64,000 nucleotides of DNA from Bdellovibrionales bacterium RIFCSPHIGHO2_01_FULL_40_29 (GCA_001771815.1 MEPU01000013.1:62001-126000); one strand, 5' to 3'; counted from the stretch's first letter, positions 9,120 through 19,356 are shown. Numbers and translations: made by a program. The notes: generated by a model not told the origin, from the sequence alone.

Positions 9120-10271
9120 ATGTCTACTTTACACAGATATCTCAAAAAGCACATAACTGCTGATTTGAAAGAAAAGATGGTTTTTCTTGGTGGTCCTAGA
9201 CAAGTTGGTAAAACAACGTTTTCACAATCACTGATTGCAAATTATTCTGATGAGCACCCCGCTTATTTGAATTGGGATTCCATTGAGGATAGAAAAAAAA
9301 TTCAAAATGGCGATTGGCCCAAAACAGAAAAACTCATTGTCTTAGATGAAATTCACAAATTCAGTAAATGGAGAAGTTTAATAAAAGGGTTTTTTGATAA
9401 GTTAAAAAAATCTCATCAATTTATAGTCACAGGATCTGCAAGACTTGATTATTACCGTAAAGGTGGGGACTCCCTTTTGGGACGATATCATTATTATCGT
9501 ATGCATCCCTTAAGTTTTTCAGAAATTCAAAATCAAGATCACAAAATAAAGCCGAATGAGCTAATGAATACTCTTCTTCAATTTGGAGGATTTCCTGAGC
9601 CTTTTTTAAAAAAAGATCTGACCTCACTTCGCAGATGGCACAAACAACGACAGGAAAGAATTGTTTATTCTGACATCCGAGATTTAGAAAACATCAAAGA
9701 AATTTCTAACATTGAACTTCTAATCAATGCCTTACCAGACCGGATCGGCTCGCCATTATCTAGAAAAAACCTAGCGCAGGATCTTGAAGTCGATTTTAAA
9801 ACGGTCGAAAAGTGGATCACAATTTTAGAAAATGTTTATTACTGTTTCCGTATTGTTCCTTACGGGCCACCTAAAATTAAAGCCGTTAAAAAAGAGCAGA
9901 AACTATATCTTTGGGATTGGAGCGAGCTTGAAAGCCCTGGTGCAAAATGGGAAAATTTTATTGCAAGTCACTTGCTGAAATTCTGCCATTTCATCGAAGA
10001 TACAGAAGGTTTTAAAATGGAGCTTCGATTTTTAAGGGATATTGCAGGTCGCGAAATTGATTTTGTTGTCCTCAAACAAGGAAAACCCCTTTTTGCAGTT
10101 GAGTGTAAAACGGGTGAAAAAAAAATCTCTCCCCACCTGAATTACTTTTCACAAAGAACATCAATTCCAAAATTTTATCAAGTTCACCAAGGGACAAAAA
10201 ATCAAATGATCACAGATCGCATTGCGCTTGTTTCTTTTCCCGAGCTTTGTAAGGAATTGAATTTAGTTTAA
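9120..10271 (+). CDS. AAA+ ATPase with DUF4143-like C-terminus
   Basis: Walker A 'GGPRQVGKTTFSQ', Walker B 'LIVLDEIHK', 'FIVTGSARLD', 'REIDFVVLKQGKPLFAVECKTG'. Confidence 0.85.
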   Translation: MSTLHRYLKKHITADLKEKMVFLGGPRQVGKTTFSQSLIANYSDEHPAYLNWDSIEDRKKIQNGDWPKTEKLIVLDEIHKFSKWRSLIKGFFDKLKKSHQFIVTGSARLDYYRKGGDSLLGRYHYYRMHPLSFSEIQNQDHKIKPNELMNTLLQFGGFPEPFLKKDLTSLRRWHKQRQERIVYSDIRDLENIKEISNIELLINALPDRIGSPLSRKNLAQDLEVDFKTVEKWITILENVYYCFRIVPYGPPKIKAVKKEQKLYLWDWSELESPGAKWENFIASHLLKFCHFIEDTEGFKMELRFLRDIAGREIDFVVLKQGKPLFAVECKTGEKKISPHLNYFSQRTSIPKFYQVHQGTKNQMITDRIALVSFPELCKELNLV

Positions 10272-10296
10272 TCGAAATATTTCAACCGAGGTAAAA

Positions 10297-12348
10297 ATGA
10301 AAACAATTCCGGCCCCCAGTGTGGCCCAACATCCCAAAAAAATAAAACTCCATGGTGACGTCCGTGTGGATAAATATTTCTGGCTCCGCGACAAAAAAAA
10401 TCCGAAAGTGCTTAAATATCTGAACGCAGAAAATGCCTATTTCGAAGCACAGCTTAAGCCGCTCTCAAAGTTGAAAACCAAACTTTTCAAAGAGATGAAA
10501 TCACGGATCAAAGAAAACGACTCTTCCCCGCCTGCGCCATACGAAAAATATGTCTATTATTCCAAATATAAAAAGGGCAAACAGTACGTCATGAATTGCC
10601 GTAAACTCAAAAAAGGCGGCAAAGAAGAAATCATCTTAGACGGTAATAAGATCGCCAAGGGTAAAAAATATTATAATAGCACCGGCTTTAAGCTCAGCAC
10701 CGATCAGCAAATCCTGGCTTACTCGGCAGATTTCGATGGATCTGAGCGCTATAATATTCATTTTAAAGATCTGCGCACAGGGAAGCTTTTGCCTGATGTT
10801 CTTAAAAATAGTAGCGGCTCTTTTATCTGGGCTAATGATAACAAAACTCTTTTTTACGTTGTGATTGATAAAAATCTGCGCCCCTATCAAGTTTACCGTC
10901 ATGTTTTAGGAGAAAGCCCTGACAAAGACGTTTTGGTCTATCAAGAAAAAAATGCCGAGCATTTTCTGAGTGTTTGGAAATCCAGTTCTGACGAATACAT
11001 TTTCATCGATACCAGCGGTAAGATCACCAGCGAGGTCTGGTATCTGCATGCTTCTTCACCCATGACTGAATTCAAATGTTTCGAGCCGCGCAAAGAGGGT
11101 CTCGAATACACCATTGAGCATCGCAACGATCAGTTTTGGATTCTGACCAACTTAAAAGCCAAAAACTTTCAGGTGATGACAACATCTGTCGGAAAAACTT
11201 CGCGCAAAAATTGGAAAACGTTTTTAAAGAATTCAGATTCTATTTTTCGCGAGGGCATGAGTCTTTTTGCGAATTACCTTGTTCTGTCCGAGAGAATGAA
11301 CGGCCTGCCAGAAATTTATGTCTATGACTTTACCACCAAAAAAGCCCATCACATGGCTTTTGACGATGCGGCTTATTCGGCCTTTCTGGGAACAAATTTA
11401 GAGTTTAGCACCGATACTTTGCGTTTGAATTATTCTTCGCCGATCACGCCGGATTCAGTGATCGACTACAATATGAAATCCCGCCGCAAAAAAGTAGTTA
11501 AAACCAAAGTAATCAAAGGCCATAAAAAAACCAATTACCGCTGCGAACGCGTTTGGGTCAAAGGCCATGACGGCGTTAAAATCCCCATGACCATCACATA
11601 CCGCAAAGGTTTTAAAAAGAACGGTCAGACACCGGGATATTTGTACGGCTATGGCTCTTACGGCGCAAACATCCCTGATTCATTCCCTTCATACCGCGAC
11701 GTTTTTCGCCTGATCGATCGCGGTTACGTCTATGCTCTAGCCCACATTCGCGGTGGCTCCGAGATGGGCCGCCATTGGTACGAGGACGGAAAATTTTTAA
11801 AAAAGAAAAATACCTTCAAAGACTTTATCGCTTGCGGTGAATACCTGGTGCAGAAAAAATATGTGCATCCGAAAAAAATGGCAGCCTGTGGTGGCAGCGC
11901 CGGCGGCATGCTGATGGGCGCCTGCATGAACATGCGTCCCGACTTATTCAGTCTGATCGTCGCACATGTGCCATTTGTTGACGTCGTTAACACCATGCTC
12001 GACAAGGACCTGCCCCTGACCCAACTTGAATACAAAGAGTGGGGAAATCCCGCAGATAAAAAATACTATAACTATATAAAAAGCTATTCTCCTTACGATA
12101 ATGTCGAAAGCAAAGCCTATCCGCATATGTTTGTGACTTGCGGGTTGAACGATCCGCGCGTGACGTACTGGGAACCTGCGAAATGGGTGGCAAAGTTGCG
12201 TGAACTGAAGACCGATAATAATACGGTGCTGTTTAAAACCAATATGGGCTTTGGGCACTTTGGCGCTAGCGGACGCTTTGATCATCTTTATGAGCAGGCA
12301 GAAGAGTATGCGTTTATCATAAGTAAGTTTGGGGAGAGCAAGCGGTAG
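10297..12348 (+). CDS. prolyl oligopeptidase (S9 family)
   Basis: 'YFWLRDKKNPKVLKYLNAENAYFE' N-terminus, 'MAACGGSAGGMLMG' serine elbow, C-terminal 'GFGHFGASGRFDHL'. Confidence 0.9.
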   Translation: MKTIPAPSVAQHPKKIKLHGDVRVDKYFWLRDKKNPKVLKYLNAENAYFEAQLKPLSKLKTKLFKEMKSRIKENDSSPPAPYEKYVYYSKYKKGKQYVMNCRKLKKGGKEEIILDGNKIAKGKKYYNSTGFKLSTDQQILAYSADFDGSERYNIHFKDLRTGKLLPDVLKNSSGSFIWANDNKTLFYVVIDKNLRPYQVYRHVLGESPDKDVLVYQEKNAEHFLSVWKSSSDEYIFIDTSGKITSEVWYLHASSPMTEFKCFEPRKEGLEYTIEHRNDQFWILTNLKAKNFQVMTTSVGKTSRKNWKTFLKNSDSIFREGMSLFANYLVLSERMNGLPEIYVYDFTTKKAHHMAFDDAAYSAFLGTNLEFSTDTLRLNYSSPITPDSVIDYNMKSRRKKVVKTKVIKGHKKTNYRCERVWVKGHDGVKIPMTITYRKGFKKNGQTPGYLYGYGSYGANIPDSFPSYRDVFRLIDRGYVYALAHIRGGSEMGRHWYEDGKFLKKKNTFKDFIACGEYLVQKKYVHPKKMAACGGSAGGMLMGACMNMRPDLFSLIVAHVPFVDVVNTMLDKDLPLTQLEYKEWGNPADKKYYNYIKSYSPYDNVESKAYPHMFVTCGLNDPRVTYWEPAKWVAKLRELKTDNNTVLFKTNMGFGHFGASGRFDHLYEQAEEYAFIISKFGESKR

Positions 12349-12499
12349 GTTGGCTCTTCGCAACCCACGCTGCCCCAAAAGACAGCAGACTGCGCGATCG
12401 CCTCGTGTGAATGATGAATTCACTTCAATAATGGCGTATTTCTTAGTAGCCCATTGCATTAATCACTGATTGGCAGGGGCGGATCATATAAACCAACAG

Positions 12500-12599
12500 A
12501 TGGCTAGGTCCCGTACGATAGAGTCTTTAGTGAATCCCGCTAGGTCCGGAAGGAAGCAACGGTGTCTAAGGAACTATGTGATATGGGGTGCCTAGCCGC
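12500..12599 (+). ncRNA. ffs: signal recognition particle RNA (small bacterial 4.5S type)
   Basis: Core 'CTAGGTCCGGAAGGAAGCAACGGTG', flanking complementary ends TGGCTAGGT.../...GTGCCTAGCC, followed by a T-run. Confidence 0.9.
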
Positions 12600-12630
12600 T
12601 TTTTTTTCTTTTTCGATTCAGGGGAAATTT

Positions 12631-14295
12631 TTGTCTTATCAGGTTATTGCGCGAAAATATCGGCCACAATCTTTCGACCAAATGATTGGCCAATCTCATA
12701 TCACGCAAACATTAACCAATGCTTTAAAAAATAATCGCCTTCCCCATGCTTTATTATTCACAGGTCCACGAGGCACCGGAAAGACATCTTCCGCACGCAT
12801 TTTAGCAAAAGCCATTCGTTGTCCGAATGCGGTTGATTTTGTTCCTTGTCACACCTGCCAAAGTTGTCTTGAAATTGCTGCCAGTCGCTCTATTGATGTG
12901 ATTGAAATTGACGGAGCTTCTAATAACGGAGTCGATGCGATTCGCGACCTGCGCGACAACGTGATGTTTGCTCCGGCTGTTGGTAAATACAAAGTTTTTA
13001 TTATCGATGAAGTTCATATGCTTTCGACAAATGCCTTCAATGCTTTACTAAAAACATTGGAAGAGCCGCCTCCGCATGTGGTATTTATTTTGGCCACGAC
13101 AGAGGTTCATAAAATTCCTCAAACGATTCTGTCGCGTTGTCAGCGATTTGATTTTCGCCGTATTGCTTTGAAGCAAATTGCGGATCACTTGAATAAAATT
13201 TGCGGAGAAGAAAACTACACGGCTGATGCGGCAGCCCTTTGGTTGATTGCTCGTCAGGGTGATGGCTCAATGCGCGACAGTCTGAGTTTGCTGGATCAGG
13301 TGATCAGTTTTACCAACGGCAAATTGACTGAAGCCGAAGTCAGCCAAGTGCTGGGCTTGACTGAGCGCTCATTGGTTTATGAAATTTTTCAAAATATTTT
13401 AAATCGAAATCCTATCGAAATGGTTGGCGCTATTAAAAAATTAGCGCAATCCGGACAAAATCCAAATTTATTTCTTGAAGATCTGTCTAAAATTATTCGC
13501 CACAGTTTGATTCTTAAAACTGATGCCACAGCACGACTGTTGATTGATTTGCCAGATGATGAAATTGATTTGCTTTTGAAACAAGTCGAATCAACCAGCG
13601 ATGGCGATTTGCACTTGCTATTCGACATGACGCTAAAGAGCCTGAGCGATATTTCTCGGGCGCAGGATCCACAAACACTTTTTGAAATGGCGCTTTTACG
13701 TTTGGCACAAGCACCACGAATTCTTGATTTACAGCAGCTGCTCAGCGGTAAGGGTGACAGTAAGGTTCGCGGCGAGGTTCTTCCAACACCCCCAAAGCCC
13801 GCTGAGGCTAAAGCACAGCCTCAGCAATCCAAAGTGACACTTGCACCAAAGGAATCTGTAAAACCCACCCCGGTGGCGGCGCCAAAAATATTACCCCTGC
13901 TCAATGCTGATAACTGGATTTTGTTTGTGGAAAAATTGAAATCCACAGATGCTCTGACGGCCTCTAAAATTGAAAATTTATATTTTGTCGACTGCCAAAA
14001 CAAAAAGGTTTCATTGCAACCGCCGATGCAATTTGCATTTATCGGAACTCAATTGCAAACCCCAGAATTGCGTGAAAAATTACAAGGATTGATTGATTCA
14101 GAGTTTGGACCCGGCTACACTTTTGAGGTGCTTAAAGCTCAGACTGATGCCCAGGGTGATAGTGCTCAATCTTTATCAGCCAAGAAGTTAGTTTTAGCTG
14201 AAGAAAAAAAGAAAGAGTCTTGGCAACTCGATCCCCGAATTCAAAAAGCACAAGAAGTTTTTAAAGGCCAAATTAAAATAATTAAGAACGACTGA
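12631..14295 (+). CDS. dnaX: DNA polymerase III subunit gamma/tau
   Basis: 'SYQVIARKYRPQSFDQMIGQSHITQTLTNAL', 'LFTGPRGTGKTSSARILAKA', Zn-binding Cys cluster; TTG start at 12631 with AGGGGA upstream. Confidence 0.93.
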   Translation: MSYQVIARKYRPQSFDQMIGQSHITQTLTNALKNNRLPHALLFTGPRGTGKTSSARILAKAIRCPNAVDFVPCHTCQSCLEIAASRSIDVIEIDGASNNGVDAIRDLRDNVMFAPAVGKYKVFIIDEVHMLSTNAFNALLKTLEEPPPHVVFILATTEVHKIPQTILSRCQRFDFRRIALKQIADHLNKICGEENYTADAAALWLIARQGDGSMRDSLSLLDQVISFTNGKLTEAEVSQVLGLTERSLVYEIFQNILNRNPIEMVGAIKKLAQSGQNPNLFLEDLSKIIRHSLILKTDATARLLIDLPDDEIDLLLKQVESTSDGDLHLLFDMTLKSLSDISRAQDPQTLFEMALLRLAQAPRILDLQQLLSGKGDSKVRGEVLPTPPKPAEAKAQPQQSKVTLAPKESVKPTPVAAPKILPLLNADNWILFVEKLKSTDALTASKIENLYFVDCQNKKVSLQPPMQFAFIGTQLQTPELREKLQGLIDSEFGPGYTFEVLKAQTDAQGDSAQSLSAKKLVLAEEKKKESWQLDPRIQKAQEVFKGQIKIIKND

Positions 14296-14307
14296 AGAGG
14301 AGTATTT

Positions 14308-14628
14308 ATGTTTAAAGGCGCAAACGGCATGGCGGGTTTGATGAAACAAGCCAATCAAATGCAAATGAAAATGAAAAAGCTTCAAGAAGAATTAGCAACT
14401 CGCGAATTCGACGGAACATCTGGTGGTGGCGCCGTTAAAGCCAAAGTCAATGGCGACAACAAAGTTTTAGCTTTAACAATTGATCCTGAAGTCATGAAGG
14501 GTGGCGATGTAGAAATGCTACAAGACCTTGTTACTTCAGCAATTAACGATGCTATCAGCGTTGCTAAAGACACCTCTTCAAAAGAAATGTCTAAAGTTAC
14601 TGGCGGCATGAATATTCCAGGATTTTGA
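14308..14628 (+). CDS. ybaB: YbaB/EbfC family nucleoid-associated protein
   Basis: 'KQANQMQMKMKKLQEELATREFDGTSGGGAVKAKVNGDNKV'; dnaX-ybaB-recR synteny. Confidence 0.93.
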   Translation: MFKGANGMAGLMKQANQMQMKMKKLQEELATREFDGTSGGGAVKAKVNGDNKVLALTIDPEVMKGGDVEMLQDLVTSAINDAISVAKDTSSKEMSKVTGGMNIPGF

Positions 14629-15242
14629 TGCTACACATACCTGCACTTGAAAAACTAGTTCATGAATTAAGTCGTCTGCCTGGGATCGGCCCAAAAACCG
14701 CCCAGCGTTTGGCGTATTTTATTTTGAAATCCAATGAAACTTATTCTGTGCAGTTGTCTGAATCTATTCGACGTGTGCAATCCGAAGTGCACACGTGCCC
14801 GTCTTGCTTTAATTACACCGACCGCGATATTTGCAGATACTGCACCGACCCTCATCGTCACAATGAAACGATTTGCTTGGTGGAAGAGCCTTCGGATATT
14901 ACTCGCATTGAATCTTCTGGCGCCTTTCGTGGACGTTATCATGTTTTGCACGGTGTGATTTCTCCGCTTGAGGGCATCACGGCTAAAAATTTAAAAATTA
15001 AAGAACTGATCGATAAAATCGACGCGGGCATTTCTGGCGATGCACCGGCCATCAAAGAAGTGATCTTTGCTTTTGATGCGGATCTTGAGGGTGACACCAC
15101 ATCTCTGTATTTAGCCAAAATTCTGCAAGGCAAAAATGTTAAAATTTCTCGTATTGCCCATGGAATTCCTATGGGCTCGGACATTGATTTTATTGATGAC
15201 CGCACCATGAATCGCGCGATGGAAAATCGCGTGGAGCTTTAA
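14628..15242 (+). CDS. recR: recombination protein RecR
   Basis: 'LVHELSRLPGIGPKTAQRLAYFIL', C4 zinc finger, Toprim 'FAFDADLEGDTTSLYLA'. Confidence 0.95.
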   Translation: MLHIPALEKLVHELSRLPGIGPKTAQRLAYFILKSNETYSVQLSESIRRVQSEVHTCPSCFNYTDRDICRYCTDPHRHNETICLVEEPSDITRIESSGAFRGRYHVLHGVISPLEGITAKNLKIKELIDKIDAGISGDAPAIKEVIFAFDADLEGDTTSLYLAKILQGKNVKISRIAHGIPMGSDIDFIDDRTMNRAMENRVEL

Positions 15243-15244
15243 AA

Positions 15245-15838
15245 ATGTCATTCATCAATTACAACGCCAAAGAGATCCACTGTAAGATTGTTTATTATGG
15301 CCCCTCGCTCGGAGGTAAAACCACAAATATTCAGTGGGTCTACCAAACGCTGGCGGCCGATCAAAAATCAAAATTGGTTGCCTTAAATACTGAAATTGAA
15401 CGCACTCTGTTTTTTGATTTCCTTCCGCTGGAAGTGGGCGAAATTCGTGGGTTTCAAACGCGCTTTCATTTGTACACTGTTCCCGGACAGGTCATCTATG
15501 ATGCCTCTCGAAAATTAATTTTAAAAGGTCTTGATGGCGTGGTCTTTGTTGTGGATTCTCAGGCGGATCGTTTAGAAGAAAATATTGCCTCGATGAAAAA
15601 TCTTGAAAAAAATCTGGAACAGCAAGGCTACAATATCAAAGATGTGCCCTTGTTGATTCAGTACAATAAACGAGACTTACCAAATTCAATGCCTATTGCA
15701 GAATTGCGACGTCACATCAACCGGCACAATGCACCCGAGGTTGAAGCCGTGGCTTTTGAAGGCAAAGGCGTTCTGGAAAGTTTCAAGCTGGTTTCTAAAA
15801 ATGTTATCCAAGTCCTTAAAGGTGGAGCGGCCGTTTAA
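15245..15838 (+). CDS. mglA: MglA-type small Ras-like GTPase
   Basis: 'KIVYYGPSLGGKTTNIQWVY', 'GFQTRFHLYTVPGQVIYDASRKLILKGLDGVVFVVDSQ', 'IQYNKRDLP'. Confidence 0.9.
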   Translation: MSFINYNAKEIHCKIVYYGPSLGGKTTNIQWVYQTLAADQKSKLVALNTEIERTLFFDFLPLEVGEIRGFQTRFHLYTVPGQVIYDASRKLILKGLDGVVFVVDSQADRLEENIASMKNLEKNLEQQGYNIKDVPLLIQYNKRDLPNSMPIAELRRHINRHNAPEVEAVAFEGKGVLESFKLVSKNVIQVLKGGAAV

Positions 15839-16804
15839 ATGAGTTTTGATATCATCAAAGACATTCAAGCATTAAAAAAAGAAAAAGATATCGCAATATT
15901 GGCCCACTACTACGAAGATGGTCCCATTCAAGATATTGCAGACCATGTTGGTGACAGCTTCTTTTTGGCGAAACAAGGACAAATTGTTCCTCATAAAAAT
16001 ATTCTATTAGCGGGTGTGGTTTTCATGGCCGAAAGCGTGAAAATTTTAAATCCTGAAAAAACTGTTTTAGTGCCGGATTCAAATGCAGGCTGCTCCCTGG
16101 TCAGTGGTTCACCCTACGATCAGTATCTGGCTTGGCGCAAACAATATCCAGATGCTCTGTGCGTGACCTATATCAATTCCAGCGCTGAAGTGAAATCTAT
16201 TTCAGATGTGATCATCACATCCAGCAATGCCGCCCAAATTGTGGGATCAATTCCCAAAGACCGACGTATTTTATTTGGGCCCGATCAACACCTGGGTAAA
16301 TGGCTCAGCAAAAAATTAGATCGCGAAATGATTTTTTGGCCTGGCGCTTGCGAAGTGCATGTTTTGTTTAATGCCAAACGTTTATTTCAATTGATTCAAC
16401 AGCATCCCGATGCGGTGGTGATTGCCCACCCGGAATGTGATGATAGCGTGCTTCAATATGCCACTGTTGTGGGATCGACGTCTCGGTTACTTGATGAAGT
16501 CAAAAATAATCCTGTGAAAAAATTTATTGTTGCCACCGAGACCGGAATTTTTCACCAAATGAAGAGGCTGCGTCCTGATGTGGAATTGATTCAAGCGCCT
16601 GTTGTTGATGAAGGCTGTGCGTGCAATGACTGCCCGTATATGAAAATGAATACCTTAGAAAAAATAAAAGTGGCCCTGACAACTTTCAAACCAGCCATTC
16701 AATTAGATGAAAATTTACGACAAAAAGCATTCATCTCATTAGATCGCATGATGAAAATCACAAGCGGCCAATCTATTCAGTGGCCCGAACGATTTGACGG
16801 ATAA
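15839..16804 (+). CDS. nadA: quinolinate synthase
   Basis: 'AILAHYYEDGPIQDIADHVGDSFFLA', 'FGPDQHLGKWLSKK', 'IFHQMKRLRPDVELIQAP', Cys ligands in 'EGCACNDCPYMKMN'. Confidence 0.95.
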   Translation: MSFDIIKDIQALKKEKDIAILAHYYEDGPIQDIADHVGDSFFLAKQGQIVPHKNILLAGVVFMAESVKILNPEKTVLVPDSNAGCSLVSGSPYDQYLAWRKQYPDALCVTYINSSAEVKSISDVIITSSNAAQIVGSIPKDRRILFGPDQHLGKWLSKKLDREMIFWPGACEVHVLFNAKRLFQLIQQHPDAVVIAHPECDDSVLQYATVVGSTSRLLDEVKNNPVKKFIVATETGIFHQMKRLRPDVELIQAPVVDEGCACNDCPYMKMNTLEKIKVALTTFKPAIQLDENLRQKAFISLDRMMKITSGQSIQWPERFDG

Positions 16805-17385
16805 TGGTTGGCTTAACATCTCAAGTTCAGTTTATTCAGCAACAGATGAACGATCCAGAATTTAAGCTTGATTTATCTGAAAGATTTTCATCTCATCAAA
16901 AAAATTACCGCCTTCATATTCGAAATCATCTGATTGAAAAATACGTGGCACATTTCAACCCTCAGCAATTAGCATCGCTTACTGATTTGAATATTTTGCC
17001 ACTGGCCTCGAGGGGTTACTTCAGTATATCTCACTCACTCAAACTGGGTGGATTTAGTTACTCAACACTGGCTCATGGCTTTGATTTGGAAGACGCTGAA
17101 CGCATTTCAATGCCTGTCCTCGAGCGCACCAGCACGGCTGATGAGCGCACGATGGCTCCGGATGCCAAATATCTTTGGGTTGCTAAAGAGGCTGCGTTCA
17201 AATCTTTTGCGGGATTTAATAATTCACACACTGTCGCAGATTTTATTTGCTCCGAGTGGAAATCTCATCCTGAGACGCACGTGCAAAGCTTTCGGGTGCT
17301 CTCGAAAAAAACTTTAGAACAAACGCACAATCGTGGCTTTGTATTCTCAGAAAAAGATATTTTGTTCGGAATTTATTTCAAATAA
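16804..17385 (+). CDS. 4'-phosphopantetheinyl transferase superfamily protein
   Basis: 'FSISHSLKLGG', 'HGFDLEDAERIS', 'YLWVAKEAAFKSF' motifs; overlaps the nadA stop (TAATG). Confidence 0.8.
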   Translation: MVGLTSQVQFIQQQMNDPEFKLDLSERFSSHQKNYRLHIRNHLIEKYVAHFNPQQLASLTDLNILPLASRGYFSISHSLKLGGFSYSTLAHGFDLEDAERISMPVLERTSTADERTMAPDAKYLWVAKEAAFKSFAGFNNSHTVADFICSEWKSHPETHVQSFRVLSKKTLEQTHNRGFVFSEKDILFGIYFK

Positions 17386-17468
17386 CTGAAAAAAAGCGAA
17401 TTTAACAAAAAACACATTAACTTTAGTCCAGCTCCTGTCGATACATTCATTAAGTATAGGAGATTGAG

Positions 17469-17846
17469 ATGAAAGCAACTGCTCGTAAATACCGCCAAGC
17501 CCCACGCAAAGAGCTCACACCGCTGACGTTGGATAATTTTGCCTCATTAGATACGTTACAAAAACTAGCGGGATTCGGCGAAGTTGTCGAGGCCTCTTCG
17601 ACAGGAATCTTACTTCATTTTAAACGGGATGATTTCATTGAAAAAGATCTTCGTTCCACTCTGAATATTGATTTTCTAGTCGGACAAAATGTCTATTTCA
17701 CCATTCACGAAATGGGTTTAGAGATCTCAGGCACTGTGGCCCGAACAAAGTTCATGGGTAAAAAAGGTTTTCAAGTTGCTGTCGATTATTCGAAAGACGC
17801 GCCAGAATACTGGCGCGAATGTTTAATGGATCTATTGCCTGAATAA
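17469..17846 (+). CDS. PilZ-like domain protein (putative)
   Basis: 125-aa ORF; 'ASSTGILLHFKRDDF...NVYFTIHEMGLEISGTVARTKFMGKKGFQVAVDYS' beta-rich pattern. Confidence 0.5.
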   Translation: MKATARKYRQAPRKELTPLTLDNFASLDTLQKLAGFGEVVEASSTGILLHFKRDDFIEKDLRSTLNIDFLVGQNVYFTIHEMGLEISGTVARTKFMGKKGFQVAVDYSKDAPEYWRECLMDLLPE

Positions 17847-17847
17847 A

Positions 17848-19356
17848 TTATTTTCTAGTTTTAGGCTTTACTGATCTTGCTTCATCGGGATAATCCGACT
17901 TCAACTGCAAGCACACAGCCTTATAAGGCTCTTTCCCTTTGGAATCTTTATAATCACAACATTCGTCGACAAATCCAGACACCTGAATCGAGCTTTGCTT
18001 AATCTTTCCAGAAATTTTTTGAAACCGTGGCTTTTTATTTGCCATCTTTAAAAGGGCTTCGTTAATTTCTGTTTCTTTAGCTGCAATTTTTTCTAAATGT
18101 GTGGACTTTTTTTTATCAACTAAGGTTTGCATATCAATAACTTTTTGATTCAACTTACTGAGCTCTTGCGTACGGCGCTCTTCGGCCTTGGTCATGTCCT
18201 CATCACCAATTTTTTTACGCGCCTCTAAGTCTTTAAGACGATTTGCAGAAGCTTTTTCATCCAACTTCACAGATTCCTGCAGGTCCTTAATATTTGAATT
18301 CTCCGCTGAAATGCGGTCCTGAGTTGCCTTAAGAGCCTTTGACTTTTCAACGGCAGCCAGCTTGATACATTGCTTAGCAAATGTTTCAACGTCATGCTTG
18401 ATGTTACCCGTTGTTGCCGTTCCTTGATTTGTTTTCGAAGCATTCTCAATCAACTTGGCTTTTAATTCCAATGCTTGATCACGACACGCTTTCATCAAAT
18501 TGGATTTTGAAAATTTAATGGCCTCTTCTTGTTGTGTTAATCGCAAGCTAGCAATGACTCGAGTTCTTTCTTCAATTTTTTTCAAAGATTCTTTTTTACG
18601 CTTGATGGCATCTAAAGCCTCTTGTTGCATTTTTGCTGTTTCTTTTTGATCCTCAGTTTTCTTTTCGTTCTTTTTTCGATCTATTTCTTTTTCGATCTCG
18701 ATTATTTTTTCTTCAACATCTTGTTTTTTCTTCGCCACATCGTCATCTGCCTTGGCACTGTCTTCTTTTAAGCTGGCAATATCCGCACGCAAACGAGAGA
18801 TTTTTTCACTGTACTTCTCGGAACGATCTTGTTCTTTTTCATCATCTTCTATTGTGCATTCCGCCGAGCCCGCAGCCCCATCCGGCAAGCCATATTTTGG
18901 TGCAATGACTCCCCAGAATGTTTTCATCACTTTCTGAGTGTCCGTTTCTTCACTGCCCTCTTCGGCTTCTGTAAAATTCAAGTTGGCAGAGCACGAATTT
19001 GCTAATTTTTTACAGTCTTCCGTGCTGTCTTTACCAGCTAACGCACACTGAGTTTTGATATCTTCATTGGATTTTAAAAAGGCATCTCGAAGCGTGTTGC
19101 AACTGCTTTTTTCGTCTTTAGATTCAGAGCGAGCTTCGCTGGCGGCAGTGTTACAAGTCTGTTTGCACTCTCTCAACATATTATTTATACATGTCGTTTG
19201 ATTTGCATTACTATTAGTATCGGTACAATCTTTTACATAATCTGAACTTTTACATGAACTTAAGCATTGCTTCAGCGATTCCTGTGTCCATCCGGTAACG
19301 GTGACCATCAGAACAAAGACAAGTGTATAAAACTTAGATATTGGAAATGCTTTCAT
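17848..19356 (-). CDS. secreted coiled-coil protein
   Basis: Signal peptide MKAFPISKFYTLVFVLMVTVTGWTQ; N-terminal Cys-rich region; long Lys/Glu-rich coiled coil. Confidence 0.75.
   Translation of the reverse strand: MKAFPISKFYTLVFVLMVTVTGWTQESLKQCLSSCKSSDYVKDCTDTNSNANQTTCINNMLRECKQTCNTAASEARSESKDEKSSCNTLRDAFLKSNEDIKTQCALAGKDSTEDCKKLANSCSANLNFTEAEEGSEETDTQKVMKTFWGVIAPKYGLPDGAAGSAECTIEDDEKEQDRSEKYSEKISRLRADIASLKEDSAKADDDVAKKKQDVEEKIIEIEKEIDRKKNEKKTEDQKETAKMQQEALDAIKRKKESLKKIEERTRVIASLRLTQQEEAIKFSKSNLMKACRDQALELKAKLIENASKTNQGTATTGNIKHDVETFAKQCIKLAAVEKSKALKATQDRISAENSNIKDLQESVKLDEKASANRLKDLEARKKIGDEDMTKAEERRTQELSKLNQKVIDMQTLVDKKKSTHLEKIAAKETEINEALLKMANKKPRFQKISGKIKQSSIQVSGFVDECCDYKDSKGKEPYKAVCLQLKSDYPDEARSVKPKTRK

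Noticed and set aside
12562-12630. N-terminal extension of dnaX
   Set aside because: Overlaps SRP RNA; conserved DnaX starts at SYQVIARKYRPQSF.
14203-14216. A-rich GAAGAAAAAAAGAAAG near the dnaX 3' end as a possible gamma/tau frameshift site
   Set aside because: Only ~30 codons from the stop, so it would not generate a gamma-like product; no stimulatory structure evident.
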